In this document: in pieces, positions 47,871-60,010 of the stretch
Layout: the number at the start of each line of letters is the position of its first letter
Numbering within the stretch: the first letter of the stretch is position 1
Assembly (NCBI GenBank): GCA_963989385.1
Contig: OZ022500.1
Span: forward strand, 76,628,289-76,692,288
DNA length: 64,000 nt
Reading direction: 5' to 3'
Source: Ctena decussata
Taxonomy: Eukaryota; Mollusca; Bivalvia; Lucinida; Lucinidae
Made by a program: the position numbers and the translations under genes
Notes under the pieces: generated by a model
What the model saw: the letters and a program-made list of their open reading frames with translations, nothing else
Told to the model about the DNA's origin: nothing
The model's database searches: none

Positions 47871-48334
47871 GGTTACAACGGACTAAGCAAATTATATGAA
47901 AAACATTTAACAATTATTTTTACCTATTTTCTATTTTTATGATAGAAGGATTAAACTGAGAACACAATAAATTAAACAGCACCGAACATAAAACAAATGC
48001 AACCGCAACAAAAGTACCGCCTTGGAACGGTCAGTAATAACTACTGGGGGGTTTAAACCGGTTTTACTGGGCCCAAACCTTCACCCTCACCCTCCGCTGC
48101 GTGCACACAATTAGTTGGTAGTTCGGTTCGTATGGAGGCCCCCCTAACTCATCAGAGAGTCATCACGGTCAACAATTAAGATCAAGAAAAGACCGTGATG
48201 AAGCAAGGATGAGGACGCGACAGCCAAAACGTGTTGAGACACCCGGAGATCCCTGGGGCGTCAGCAACACCACTGGAGTACTGGAGCAAAAGAAGACCAC
48301 CAGTTGAACCCCGGTGGGCCAAGAAACAGACAAA

Positions 48335-48382
48335 CATCCGGCCCCAACCAACTAATATATAGTTTTATGTAGGGGCTATCAT
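48335..48382 (-). promoter_or_regulatory. Possible SECIS-like hairpin at the Naiad 3' end
   Basis: The minus strand contains ATGA, 12 nt later AAAA in a potential apical loop, GCCCC pairing with a later GGGGC, and then GGAT closing the ATGA side. This spacing resembles a SECIS core (AUGA ... AA ... GA). The rest of the helix pairs imperfectly, and the hairpin overlaps the apparent end of the frame. Offered only because the element shows UGA codons at likely cysteine positions. Confidence 0.2.
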
Positions 48383-49120
48383 AGAGTCTGAACCCCGACC
48401 CACCGGCGAGGAATTAAAGAGGACAGCAAAGTTGTCAACCGTGATTGGGTTAACCACTAAGCATGCAGACTGTCGCATTACATCTATGTTATAGCCAATG
48501 CGTTTAAATCGTATGATAATTTTCTTAAATTAATCGGGAAATTCTGTTTCCCTACGATTTTGCGTAATTTATATACTTAGTCACCATAAAATTCAGGTTC
48601 CGATAGGCCTTGTTGCAAAAGTGACCTTAACCCTATATTATATTTAGAAACCAATTCAAAGTGTCTACGATAAAATTTAGAAAAAGCTTTCCGAAGTTTA
48701 TGATACCGATACCCCTGCTGTAAAAGCTTGGCAGTCAAACTTTAATTACGAGCATTGAAGTCAGCCAGATGACTAGACACCCTAGCGAAGCGAATAAGCT
48801 GAGAAATGTAAACACCATAAGAAGTGGTGCGGGGAACATCACCATCCAAAAACGGAAAATTAACAATGTCAAAATCAAAATCATCGCGTTTGTCATAAAT
48901 TTTAGATGAAACAAATCCATCTAAAATAGATAAATGTAAATCCAAATAAGGGGCATCGGTATCAGAAGTATTTGCTTTATTTAACTGCAGTTCAGCAGGA
49001 TAAATTTGACTAACCATTTCTTCAAAATAAGGGTTGTCAATATTTAAAAGGTCGTCCAAGAATCTAGACGTTGAGTTGAATGCTTCAATGACATGAGCTT
49101 GAGTATCATCAGAAAGAGAC

Positions 49121-49346
49121 ATCATAAAGTCTCTTTCATAGCAAAATAGAAACAAATCTGCTACAAGAGGAGCGGAATTAGTACCCATCGGAATTCCTAT
49201 AATTTGTCTGTGTAACTTAGTACCGAATCTCTCATCATAAAGTCTCTTTCATAGCAAAATAGAAACAAATCTGCTACAAGAGGAGCGCAATTAGTACCCA
49301 TCGGAATTCCTATAATTTGTCTGTATAACTTAGTACCGAATCTGGT
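49121..49346 (-). repeat. 113-bp tandem duplication within the Naiad RT
   Basis: 49121-49233 and 49234-49346 differ at about two positions ('gcggaatt'/'gcgcaatt' and 'tgtgtaac'/'tgtataac'). 113 is not a multiple of three, so the duplication also shifts the RT frame. Confidence 0.92.
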
Positions 49347-49666
49347 GAAAATGTTATCTAGAAGATATACTAAAGCATCACAAACATTTTGGCAAGACCA
49401 CATTTTAAACCTTTTTTGGTCATCGGAAGTAAAAAAGCATGTTTATCATTGCAAGCAAGATAAAGAGCACCCTCTCTCTGAAAAGTAGTCTCAATTAAAT
49501 TTATTTGTTTCTTTTTTTATTAAATTATGGGGCAAAATTGTATAGAGTGTAGAAAAATCGTATGTAGACAAACTAGACGCGCGATATCCTCTAGACTTCA
49601 GTTTATCGGTAGAATTTTTAATTGACCAAAACAAATTTTTTCCTGACCGTTCGTAAACTTTTTCAT

Positions 49667-51970
49667 CCGGGCTGGGGGCGCTTGTTTGCATATTGGTCAG
49701 CGTATTTATATAGATATTAAACACGTTTGTGTGCAATGCGAATGTATATACATGCATACTTATATGACTATTCATTTACTTATGTTTACATCGAGCATAA
49801 GGAGAGCGTTATCACATTTTAGTCACATAAGAAATATGTTACATTTCATTGTTAGACTTGACATATCGTTAGTTTTCTTGAGGCATCTTAACAGCCTGAT
49901 CGAGGTCTATTTTAAAGTTAACAATTCCCTAGCATTCAGACATTGGTTATAAGATCAGAAAAGTCTTTGATCAGACTGCTTAATGCTTTATCCGGATATT
50001 GAAAAAAAACTGCAATTGAAAAAACATAAGCTTTGAAATAAATACATTTTAAGATATGGATAAATTTACATGTTTTAGAAGGAAAATAAAGGCTTAACAC
50101 CACACTATGCTAAATTAAATTCAATTCTGGTAGTTTAAATGTCTATAGTGAAATCTAAAACGTGTATGTGTGTCCTTTTCAAGTAAACGAGCAGCCTGGT
50201 CGGAGTTATTACTTTGAACGAAACAACAACAACAATGGAATATCGAAGTACATATATTTTGTTTCTTCGTCTTGGCCGTGCGGGAAGTCGGCATAATACT
50301 GACTACCCGCATAGCCAAGACGAGGGTAAGTGTATGTGCACCTGAACATTGCGCGGACCGGTCTGCTTGGCTTCGGTAGATGGTAAGTTTAGACTGTAGT
50401 ATCTCGATGAATTTGAAGATACCCTGGCTTATGCATGCTGTTAATGTGAACGGAGAAGAATCTGGTCAGAATGCGCATATGCGTAGGCTGATCAGTTTCT
50501 TTGCCGTTCATATTTGGTCAATCTCATATTTGCATGCAGCCGACGAGCCTGTTCCTGTCAAGTTCCCACTGTTATTGATCTATTGGCTTTTGCATGTTGT
50601 GAATGTGACTGGAGAAGACCCTGATCAGAATGCGCATTTGTGCAGGCTAAACAGAGTCTTCCCCATTCATATTTTGGTTAAAGCTTAATTACGTACAGCC
50701 CGGGGGCCTGGTCGGAGTTTTTACTGTTGAAATATGTTTTCTCGAAAATTACCATGACCAGCGTGCGACACTTCGCGGGATGGTCAGGATTTTTTACCAA
50801 ATTTAACGATCCACTGGCATTGCTTGCTGAGAATATAAACGGAGAGGTCTCCGGGCTGAAGGCGCTTGTTTGCATGTTGGTCAGCATAATTATATAGACA
50901 TTATACGTTTTTGTATGCAATGTGAATGTATATACATGCATACTTATATTCATTTACTAATGTTAACATCGAGCATAAGGAGAGCGTTATCATATTTTAG
51001 TCACATAAGAAATATGTTACATTCCATTGTTATATTTGACATATCGTTAGTTTTCTGGAGGCATCTTAACAGCCTGATTGAGGTCTATTTTAAAATTAAT
51101 AATTCCTTAGTATTTAGACATTGTTTATAAGGTCAGAAAAGTCCGTGATAAGACTGCTTAATGCTCTAGCCGGATAATCTGTGCACTGCTTCCCATACGA
51201 AATAACTACAACTGTAAGAAAAAAACGAAAAAAAAAAAACATATGCTTTGAAATAATAGATTTTAAGATATGGATAAATTTACATGTTTTTAGAAGGAAA
51301 ATAAAGGCTTAATACCCACGATGCTAAATTAAATTCAACTCTGGTAGTTTAAATGCCTATAGTGAAATTTAAAACGTGAATGTGTGTCCTTTTCAAGTAA
51401 ACGAACAGCCTGGTCGGAGTTATTACTTTGAACGAAACAACAACAACAATGGAAACGTCAAGTACATATATTTTGTTTATTCGTCTTGGCCGTGCGGGAG
51501 GTCGGCATGAAAACCGATTATCCGCATGGCCAATACGGGGGAAACTGTATGTGCACTTGAACATTACTCGGACCGGTCTGCTTGGCTTCGGTAGACGGTT
51601 ATTTTAGACTGTAGTATCTCGATGAATTTGAAGATGCCCTGGCTTAGGCATGCTGTAAATGTGAACGGAGAAGACTCTGGTCAGAATGCGCATATGCGCA
51701 GGCCGATCAGCTTCTTTGCCGTTCGTAGTTGGTCAATCTTTTACATGCAGCCGACGGGCCTGGCCTTGGCATTCCCTGTTCTAATATGCCTTTTTAAACT
51801 TGAATTGAAAGATCTCCTGGCTTTTGTATGTGGTTTATGTGAATGAAGAGGACTCTGGTCGGAATGCGCATATGCGCAGGCTGATCAGGGTCTTCCTCAT
51901 TCATTTTGGTTAAAACTTAATTACGTATAGACGAGCGGCTTGGACGGAGTTTTTACTGTTATAATATTGC
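49667..51970 (+). promoter_or_regulatory. Two tandem 5' monomers of the LINE (~1.18 kb period)
   Basis: 'ccgggctgggggcgcttgtt' (49667) and 'ccgggctgaaggcgcttgtt' (50851) start two colinear copies: 'gcgttatcacattttagtca', 'gggtaagtgtatgtgcacctg'-type, 'gatgaatttgaagat.ccctgg' and 'gtaatt.acgta.ag.cg' blocks recur with a 1184-bp offset. Copy 2 breaks off near 51970. Each monomer contains 'gaatgcgcatatgcgcaggct', whose TGCGCATATGCGCA is a perfect palindrome (exact near 51685 and 51865; one mismatch near 50470). Tandem 5' monomers serve as promoters in mouse L1; the same role here is inference. Confidence 0.75.
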
Positions 51971-53656
51971 CTTTTCACTGATACTTATCGTTTTGTTTCT
52001 ATAAATAACAGTTGAATAAGGTTCAGTGGAAACACTAGCTGTATGAGTATAAGAATTTAAAGTTGAAAGTTCTCACCTGGATGCTCAGGAGTATTCCATA
52101 TTAGAGATATGTATTTTCCTGGCAGTATATCCAGACTTTGGAAGGAATAATCCTAAATACTAAAGACAAATTTAATGTTTTAAAAAGTATATTAGACTGT
52201 AGTATTCGTATGTGAGGCAGAACCACTTACAGCTATTACATTCATTTATATTACTGCACGAGTTTATCCACGTAAGCAAAGTATCGAACGATATATATCT
52301 ACCGGGGTTACGCCTCAGTACACACATGTACTGATCATTTATTTTTGACCGAATTTAGAACTGAAATACCGTAGTGCCCAATAAGTTGGGACAAGGTACC
52401 TCCCCATACTATATAGACCCCGATGAACGTTTGTTCTGATCTAATATTGATTTGTTTAAGTAGCTTTTATATACATGTAGTGGGCTTGAGTAATCAGGGA
52501 AAGAAAATGATTGCCGACTATATGGATGAGATATTGTTTATTATATAAAATTGCATGGACACATTTGCTTATAGGCGTCACAGAACGTGATGTACGTTTA
52601 GCAATCTGTTTTGGCTCAGGCGTTTATTATGGCCTATAATAAAGTACAGGGGGTACAGATAAATTCTTATGCATAAGCAAAGGAAGAGATTTCATGTTTG
52701 ATCAGTTTGTTTGCCTGGATTGCACGGTGTTTTGGGTTAATTCATTCTAGTAAGGGGTATATAAGGCCAGTTAAAAGGTTATTTAAAAATGCGTTAATTT
52801 ACAAATTCGCTAATGACCATGAGCAGTGAATCGTTGCTGACTAGGTGTCACAACAGTGTGTCAGCAAAGATCCAATGCTGTCTCGCAGATCTTGTATCTG
52901 TGGGTTGGTCGAGTTTTTACATAAACGGTGAGAATTTGAGGTTGTCGAGTACTTGAAATGTATAAGGTATGAACTCCCTAACTCCCTGAGCTTCGAAGGG
53001 CGGTGCTAGCCTTCGCACGTGCCTTCAGGGTGTGCAGTCTTTTTTTCTATTGGGCGCTTTTGGGTGTTGTATTTCTATTCTTTTTCAAATTGACTTATAG
53101 TGGTCATAATAACCAGTCCATGTTTTCCTCTGGTAGGGATACACTAATCATCATTTTCCTACAGATTGTATATACTTGTTTATATGTTTAAAATAAGTGC
53201 TTATATGTGTTTCAATGATATCTGGATCTGCATCACAATCTTTTTTCTGGATAGGTTTTGTCTCTCATTTTAAAATAAGTTAAGGAAAGTTTAGGTGACT
53301 ATGCTGAAGTACGGAGTTATAGCAATTATACCTACAGGATGAGATACGAAACCGGAAAATGAGAGGTTTTATGCTCTACTATCTCTTTCTGTCTTTCTGT
53401 CGTCTTAACATCCAAAAAATGAGGTTAGAGAAAGTGAGTCTTACTTCGTTTCTAGCGATTTTCGTTTTTGTACTCCGTTGCATTGAACAGGTAACAGCTC
53501 TGTTGTTACATTTTGACATCATCATCATATATAGTAAATTAGCTTTTTCATTATTTCGTAGCTTAGATATTGATTATTTGATTGACGTGGCAGTAGAATG
53601 GTGCGTTTGCTTGTCCTATTATTTTAATTTTGAATTAAAAAATACCTTTTTGTTAT

Positions 53657-56600
53657 ATGGTGAATATGGCTGAACAACTAACTCTTTTCTCCCAAAACTG
53701 CAGAGGTGGTCTTTCAGTAGCTTCTAAGAGGCGTGATTTATTTCAGTATTTTAGAGTTAAGAAATATAATATTATATGTCTTCAAGATGTGCATATAAAT
53801 AACAAGTTGGAAAACTTTATTAAAGCAGAGTGGGGTTATGATGCATATTTTAGTTCATATACAAATATGAGTCGTGGGGTCATGGTTTTAATAAATAATA
53901 ATTTCGAACAAACAGTTAAAAATGTTAGGACGGATAAAAATGGAAATTTTATAATTCTAGATATGGAAATACAAGGTAAAGAACTAACGTTAGTAAATTT
54001 ATATGGCCCAAATGAAGATAGTCCTCAATTTTATGAAAGTATATTACAAAAAGTTTCAGAATTCGAAAACGAAAAGGTTATAATTTGTGGTGATTGGAAT
54101 TTAATTTTAGATGAAAATAAAGATTGCAATAACTATTCACGTATAAATAATCCAAAGGCGAGAAAGGTTGTTTTAGATCTATTAGATAAAGAAAATTTTG
54201 TGGATCCGTGGCGCTTAATGAACGAGGAAGAAAGTAAGTATACATGGCGACGTTTAAATCCTACAAAAAAGCAAGCTAGGTTAGATTTCTATTTAGTAAG
54301 TAATTCGATATTTTCTTTTGTTATGGATGCTGATATAGTACCCGGCTATAGAACTGATCACTCAGGTATAACTCTGAAAATAAAATTGCAAGAAAATGAA
54401 CGTGGTAAAGGGTACTGGAAATTTAATAATACTTTATTAAAGGATAAAAAATACATTGAAGAAATGAAAAAACACTATAAAAGAAGTAAAAAATACATAT
54501 GTCATAAGTGACGAAAATGTAGATATTGAAAATGTTCCCGACTGTGATATCAAATTTAATATTAATGACCAGTTATTTTTAGAAACCTTGTTGATGATTA
54601 TCAGAGAAAATACAATAAAATATAGCTCAATAAAGAAAAGAAAGAAAAATGAAGACGAACAGAAATTAGAAGTAGAAATAAAATTGTTAGAAGCTGAAAT
54701 AAATAAGGATTTTTTTAATTTAGACGATGAAAAACTGATTGAGTTAGCTCTTAAAAAAGAACAATTAACCGATATTAGAAAGGAAAAAATTGATGCTGTA
54801 ATGTTTAGGTCCAAAAGTAGATATCAAGATTTAGGGGAAAAACCGTCTAAATATTTTTTTAATCTTGAAAATAGAAATTTCACAAATAAGGTAATGACAA
54901 AATTGATAGATGACGACAGTTTGGAATATACAGAAACAAAAGATATATTAAACTATCAGCGCAGTTTTTACGAAAAATTATATGATAATGTTAATATTGT
55001 AGAAGATAACCCTATCGAATCTATAATTGGTGAAAATTTAACAAAATTGTCAAATTCAGAAGCAGATTCATTAGAAGGAGAAATATCATTACATGAGTTA
55101 TCTGAAGCATTAAAACACATGAAGAATGAGAAGAGTCCAGGTATGGATGGTTTTACGGCAGAATTTTTCAAATTTTTCTGGATAGATTTAGGGGTATTCG
55201 TTTTGAGGTCAATAAATTATGGATATCGAGTCGGCTCATTATCTATAACACAGAAACAGGGAATTATAACTTGCTTGCCTAAGCCAAATAAATCGCGTCA
55301 TTTGTTAAAAAACTGGAGGCCTATATCTTTATTAAATGTAGTGTATAAACTGGCGTCAGCTGTAATTGCTAACAGATTAAAAACAGTATTAGATAAACTT
55401 ATTTTTGAAGAGCAAAAAGGTTTTATTGCAGGGAGGTTTATTGCTGAAAATGTAAGAACAATTTATGATATTTTATTTGAAACAAAAAATCAAGAACTCC
55501 CTGGTTTAATTTTGTCAATAGACTTTGAGAAAGCATTCGATACAGTTTCTTGGAAATTCATAAAGAAAGTTTTAAAATATTTTAATTTTGGTCCCTCAGT
55601 AATTTCGTGGATTAATCTCTTTCAAAATGGATCAGAGTCTTGTATTATACAAAATGGTTTTATATCTGAATTTTTTAAATTAAAAAGAGGATGCAGACAA
55701 GGAGATCCCATCTCACCGTATATTTTTATTTTATGTGCAGAGATTTTGGGTAAAATGATAAGAAGTAACGATAAAATAAAAGGGATAAAAATAAATACAA
55801 AAGAATTTAAACTAAGTCAGTATGCGGATGACACTCAGATATTTTTAGATGGCACGGAAGATTCATTAAAAGAAACCTTGATAATTTTAAACAAGTTTTA
55901 TTTAATGTCAGGACTAAAAATTAATGTTGAAAAGACTAGGGCTATATGGATAGGCTCTTTAAATAACTCGAATAGACAGATTTGCAGAGAATATAATTTA
56001 GATTGGACTCAGGGACCCTTTAAGATTCTAGGAGTTACGTTTACAGTCGAAGTTTATAATATATGGGATGTTAATATTGATGAAATTTATTCAAAAACAG
56101 AAAATTTACTTAAACAGTGGTCTAAGAGAAAGTTAACTTTACCAGGGAGGGTGACAATTATAAAATCTTTAGCTTTAGCAAAATATATTCACCTATTTTT
56201 AGCTTTACCAAACCCCCCAGGGGAGTTGGTTAAGAAATTGGAACGGTTATTTTATAAATTTTTGTGGAATTTTGGACCAGATAGAATAAAAAGAAGTGTT
56301 ATCATTAAAGATCTAACAGCTGGAGGACTGAGAATGATAAATGTAAATATTTTTATAAAAGCCTTAAAGATATCATGGTTACGACGAATAGTTAAAAATT
56401 CAGATAGCATTTCGTGGCATACATTATCTCAAATCAATTTTCATAACTTATTTTCACTGGGGCAGGGGTATGTAAATGAAATAATAAGGAATATAGATAA
56501 TCCTTTTTGGAAAGATATTTTAAAAAACTGGCAAGATTTTTGTTATTTTATAGAAATTGAAACTGTACATAATGTGCTTGACTCTCCCCTCTGGTATAAT

Positions 56601-57488
56601 AAAAATTTGGTTAGCGGGTATAACTTTTGCATATGGGACTGGTTTAAAAGAGGAATTAGATACGTTTCTGATCTCTATGACGAGCATGGAAATGTATACC
56701 CGTTTGAGGCATTAAAAGCTAAATTTGGTTTAAAAGGAACTTTTTTGGAATATCATTCAGTTTTAAAAAAAATCCCTACGTATTGGGACATATTAGTAAA
56801 CTCAAATAAATCAGTGTGTATTATGAGTAGATTTAATGTAAAGTGTAATGTTTATATGCAACATGTACTAAAAGATAGAAAGGGGTGTAGAAGGTTTTAC
56901 GATATCATGATAAGTGCCAATAAACTCGAGCCAAATTATAAATGGATTCAAGAAATAGGAAATTTAAGTGTTCAGGAGCTAAATAATTACAATAGTGTCA
57001 TAAAGTCTATCAAAGAGGTTAAGCTGAAGGATTTTCAGTATAAAATAAATAATAAAATACTAGTTACCAACTCATTTTTATACAAGATTAATAAGGTAGA
57101 CAATGATTTGTGTGCGTATTGTCAACTCCACTCAGAAACCATTTACCATCTTTTTATAGACTGCCAAAAAGTTAAACAGTTTTGGAATTCACTGAGGCTA
57201 TGGCTAACAAATAATTTGAACATACATATGGATTTAAATGATAAAAGTATTTTGTTCTCTTATCAAGATAAAAGTGTATTAAAAAAATATGTACTGGTAT
57301 TGGCCAAGTATTATATATATGCAAATAAATTTTGTAAAAAGGACCTAATTTTGAACAGTTTTGTAGGGTTGCTAGAAAAAAACTTCCACATTGAAAAATA
57401 TACTGCCTATCTGAATAATGCAATAACAAAGTTCTTCACGAAATGGACGCCTGTGTATAACTATTTTAATAGAAATGTTAATAATTGA
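53657..57488 (+). CDS. LINE endonuclease-reverse transcriptase, one frameshift
   Basis: First part (53657-54511, 284 aa): APE-type endonuclease with 'LFSQNCRGG' (Asn14), 'IICLQDVHI' (Asp where many relatives have Glu), 'VIICGDWNLI' (145-148) and 'GYRTDHSGITL' (Asp234-His235). Second part (54588-57488 frame, 966 aa): RT with 'KNEKSPGMDGFTAEFFKFFW', 'WRPISLLNVVYKL', 'SIDFEKAFDTVSW' (~310), 'RGCRQGDPISPYIF' (~367-380), 'QYADDTQIFLDG' (YADD 412-415) and 'FKILGVTF'. The C-terminal knuckle 'CAYCQLHSETIYHLFIDCQK' follows. Both parts would be one ORF2 of ~1280 aa. A single-base difference in an A6 run (54467-54472) separates the frames. Between the two listed frames the second register is open through 'NVDIENVPDCDIKFNINDQL'. 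Everything else is intact, so this copy is young. The L1/Tx1 assignment rests on motif style, poly(A) tail and TSD length. Confidence 0.9.
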
Positions 57489-58240
57489 GAATGTCCACAC
57501 ATACAAATACCTATTGTAACTCACTCCCAAATATCAAGTAACTTTTGCCTTACATACTATGGATCGGTGGGTGTTGATTAGTTGTAACCTCTGTGTTTTG
57601 AGAGATAAGAATGTCTATAAAGGACAAGCAAACGTAACTAATTCACACAGATATGAGATAAAATAGTCACACTATTATATAGCCTCTATTTTATGCTTTA
57701 TAAATAGAGATGCGACGAAATACTCAAAATCTAATATGTTTTCTATTTTTTTAAATATATTTCTTTCTATTGATGCAGGTGTTTAAACGGAGGATGTATA
57801 GTGTTATACACTCCAGCACACAAGAGCAACTGGCCACACATACAGCAGCAGATTCTGTTTGACCTCATCACTCATTCTAGACTGTGATTGTACCAGTACA
57901 TTAAAGTGCTGATATCTATTAAGCCCTATAATATGTTTGCAGTTTAAGCAGTTTTTGTTTATTTTACTGCAAGGATACAAGAAGTTTGACAACTTTATCT
58001 GATTATCAAAACATTATGGGAGTCTGGCATGTGGTAGAAATGATGGATATAGAGATACCTTGTAAAGGTCACTGTGAAAGATCTTCACACTTTCTATACC
58101 ATGTGAGCCTGACTGTATACATCATTATATGTACAATATATATTCCTCTCTCTATATATATACATGTGTGTAAGACTCAAAATATTGTAATTTTGTATTA
58201 TTATGTTCAAAAATTGTGTTCAATAAAATTATAAAAAAAA
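57489..58240 (+). other. LINE 3' UTR with poly(A) signal
   Basis: No coding frame. It ends 'gttcaataaaattataaaaa' and an A run, then the target duplication. Confidence 0.8.
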
Positions 58241-60010
58241 AAACTTTTTCATAGTACCTAATTAAATGAATTTTGATAGCGGTTAGGCAAGAAGTTAATA
58301 ATTTGGAAAGTTCAGTAGTGGTACAAGCACTAGAATTAGCAATAAACCTGGCTTGATATGGTCGTTTATGAAGTTTAGGTAACCAGTAAATCGTAGGAAG
58401 CTTGTCCGGCCGTTCCTCTACATTTACAGAAAACTTGAGGGCTATATCATTACAGTGCCTAAAGACAACAGACTTTTCGTCTTCTGAAGTCTCTTGATAG
58501 GCCTTAGTGCCGCCAAGTTCTTGTTTCAATGTGTTAATATAGTGTAACCGTCAAACAACGACAACGTTATTTGCAGCCTTGTCTGCTGGAACCAGAACGT
58601 ACTTACTATGAAACTGCTGGATACCCAACTTCAGGTGACGGAATGTTGATTTAGGTTTAGGCGGCAAAAGATTTGTGTTTTGGGAATAGAATTTAATACG
58701 TTTATCCATTACATTAAAAATGTTCACCTTCCATTCCTTTAAGCATCAGACTCAACATGTTCCCGCTTGCACCATCGATTATCAAAATCAGTTAAAGAAC
58801 AGGCTATATCTTCCCTACATTTTTTGAAATCAATACGGTTAGGAAATCTATATTTTGGTTCCTTCGAAATAATGTTACGAATTCTTGAATCTGAAATAAT
58901 ATTAAGATTCCCTGTAATGACATGGCCAGCGGCAGGATAGATAAATTTGGAGCTTATACAATCTCATGTATCGGGTGTATTTGTGTGAACCACAAGATCT
59001 GAGACCAGTTTATTAAAGTTAAATATAGTGTTTCTAATTGGTTTGTTATATTTATAACATATGATAGGTGGCTCCTTATTCACGAAATAATCCGGGATCG
59101 ATGCAGTTACAGACCGATCCTTAAAAATACCTTGTAGGTCAATAGAATCAATTCCTTTATTTATAAAAGGAATTTTGAGAAAATGTCTTTTATGGTTGAT
59201 CTCAGATTCGATTAGTGGACGAAGAGCATGTTGAGTATAACATCTTGTCAGGAGTGCGGGCTCGTACAGTTGATGACCCTTATCGTAGAACTTATTAGCC
59301 TCATTATCTAAAATGCATTTAACAGAAACCGGAAGAGAACATAAAAATGAGAGCATAGAATGTCGACCTTGGTTTTTTAGTATTTCCGACAAAATTTTAA
59401 GGGAAGTATTGGTTTTCTTAACAGCAGTATTTTTTCGTTTTATGTTACCATTTTTACTTAAACCATGACTTCTATGCTTGCGTTTTGGAATATCAAAAAG
59501 AGGAAATACATCAAAATTAGGCATTTTCGAAATGTTACCTCCTTGATAAATGTTGTCATTAAATCCTAATGGAAATGCAGTTTGTAACAATTTTATCCAT
59601 TTTCATTCAACCTCGTGTCTCTTTATATTTTGGAAACGCGAGGATGATTTAGTGTCATAAATTATTTTCTCTGCTGGCTGTATAGATACGTCAGCAGGAG
59701 AATGGCCTGTACGTTTAAAATGTTGATAAAGAAAAGTATCATTTTTTTTTTAGGATTTTTAATTCTACGATAATGTTCACCAAATCGTTTCTTAAGGGCA
59801 CGACTAGTTTGTCCAACATATTGCATGTTGCAATTTTGTGTTTTTCAGGTTAAAACGTATATCAGATCTGTCGATTTACAGTCAAGTTCAGAATTATTGA
59901 CGACTGAAAATGTTCTACCATTGACAAATGATGTAATGGTAGATTTGGTACATAAATGTTTACAACAATTACACCTCTTGGCATTGCACTTAGAGATATT
60001 GGGAACTCAC
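58241..60010 (-). pseudogene. Naiad-type Penelope-like element, 5' half (Zn region, GIY-YIG, CxC, RT start)
   Basis: Minus strand, from ~60000 downward: cysteine-rich 'KCNAKRCNCCKHLC'; GIY-YIG nuclease 'DLIYVLT' ... 'MQYVGQTSRALKKRFGEHYR' (59820-59763), with 'KRHEVE' near 59610 supplying the likely Glu. A long linker follows (open 59590-58967), then '[UGA]DCISSKFIYPAAGHV', the CxC-type position between nuclease and RT. The RT start is 'VLVPADKAANNVVVV[UGA]RL' and 'LPTIYWLPKLHKRPYQARFI'. It runs exactly up to the LINE target site ('IRYYEKV'). An N-terminal GIY-YIG joined to a C-terminal RT by a CxC motif defines the Naiad/Chlamys group of PLEs. In-frame UGAs: 60007 (uncertain), 59845, 59603, 58964, 58551. 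Frame breaks: T10 run 59742-59751 and ~58738-58743. No TAA or TAG was found in this half outside the shifted segments. Confidence 0.8.

Larger units (their letters stand above)
48000..49666 (-). pseudogene. Naiad-type Penelope-like element, 3' half (RT palm, fingers-thumb)
   Basis: Read downward from 49666, the minus strand continues the RT with 'EKVYERSGKNLFWSIKNS', 'RASSLSTYDFSTLYT' (first catalytic region), 'GIPMGTNCAPLVADLF' (49197-49320), 'STSRFLDDLLNIDNP' (catalytic Asp pair, ~49065), 'APYLDLHLSILDGF', 'VPRTTSYGVYISQLIRFARV' and 'LLQQGYRYHKLRKAFSKF'. The 3' untranslated tail runs to about 48000 ('ctgaccgttccaaggcgg'). Breaks: 1-nt indels at runs 49512-49518 and 49431-49436, a 113-bp tandem duplication (49121-49346), and TAA codons after 'ADFNARN' and 'EPEFYGD'. 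It is the other half of the element at 58241-60010, separated from it only by the LINE insertion. The 3' boundary is approximate. Confidence 0.8.
49667..58240 (+). mobile_element. Full-length 8.57 kb L1/Tx1-like LINE inserted in the Naiad
   Basis: The insertion is bounded by AAACTTTTTCAT on both sides (49655-49666 and 58241-58252). It ends with AATAAAATTATA followed by a run of A, so a poly(A)-tailed LINE integrated by target-primed reverse transcription. Order: two tandem 5' monomers (49667-~51970), a ~1.7 kb leader without a recognisable ORF1 (51970-53656), the endonuclease-RT frame (53657-57488) and a ~750 bp 3' UTR. The exact 5' end coincides with the start of a monomer ('ccgggctg'), so the copy appears complete. 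An open frame at 53359-53673 has no ORF1 features. Confidence 0.9.

Noticed and set aside
50380..50688. 102-codon frame in the LINE 5' region
   Set aside because: Lies within a promoter-like monomer and its counterpart in monomer 2 is not conserved as a frame.
53359..53673. Candidate ORF1 of the LINE
   Set aside because: Hydrophobic, AT-driven composition with no coiled coil, RRM or zinc knuckle; overlaps the ORF2 start.
58152..58250. C-terminal extension of the minus-strand RT frame
   Set aside because: These codons read through the LINE poly(A) tail and 3' UTR; the true Naiad sequence continues at 49666.
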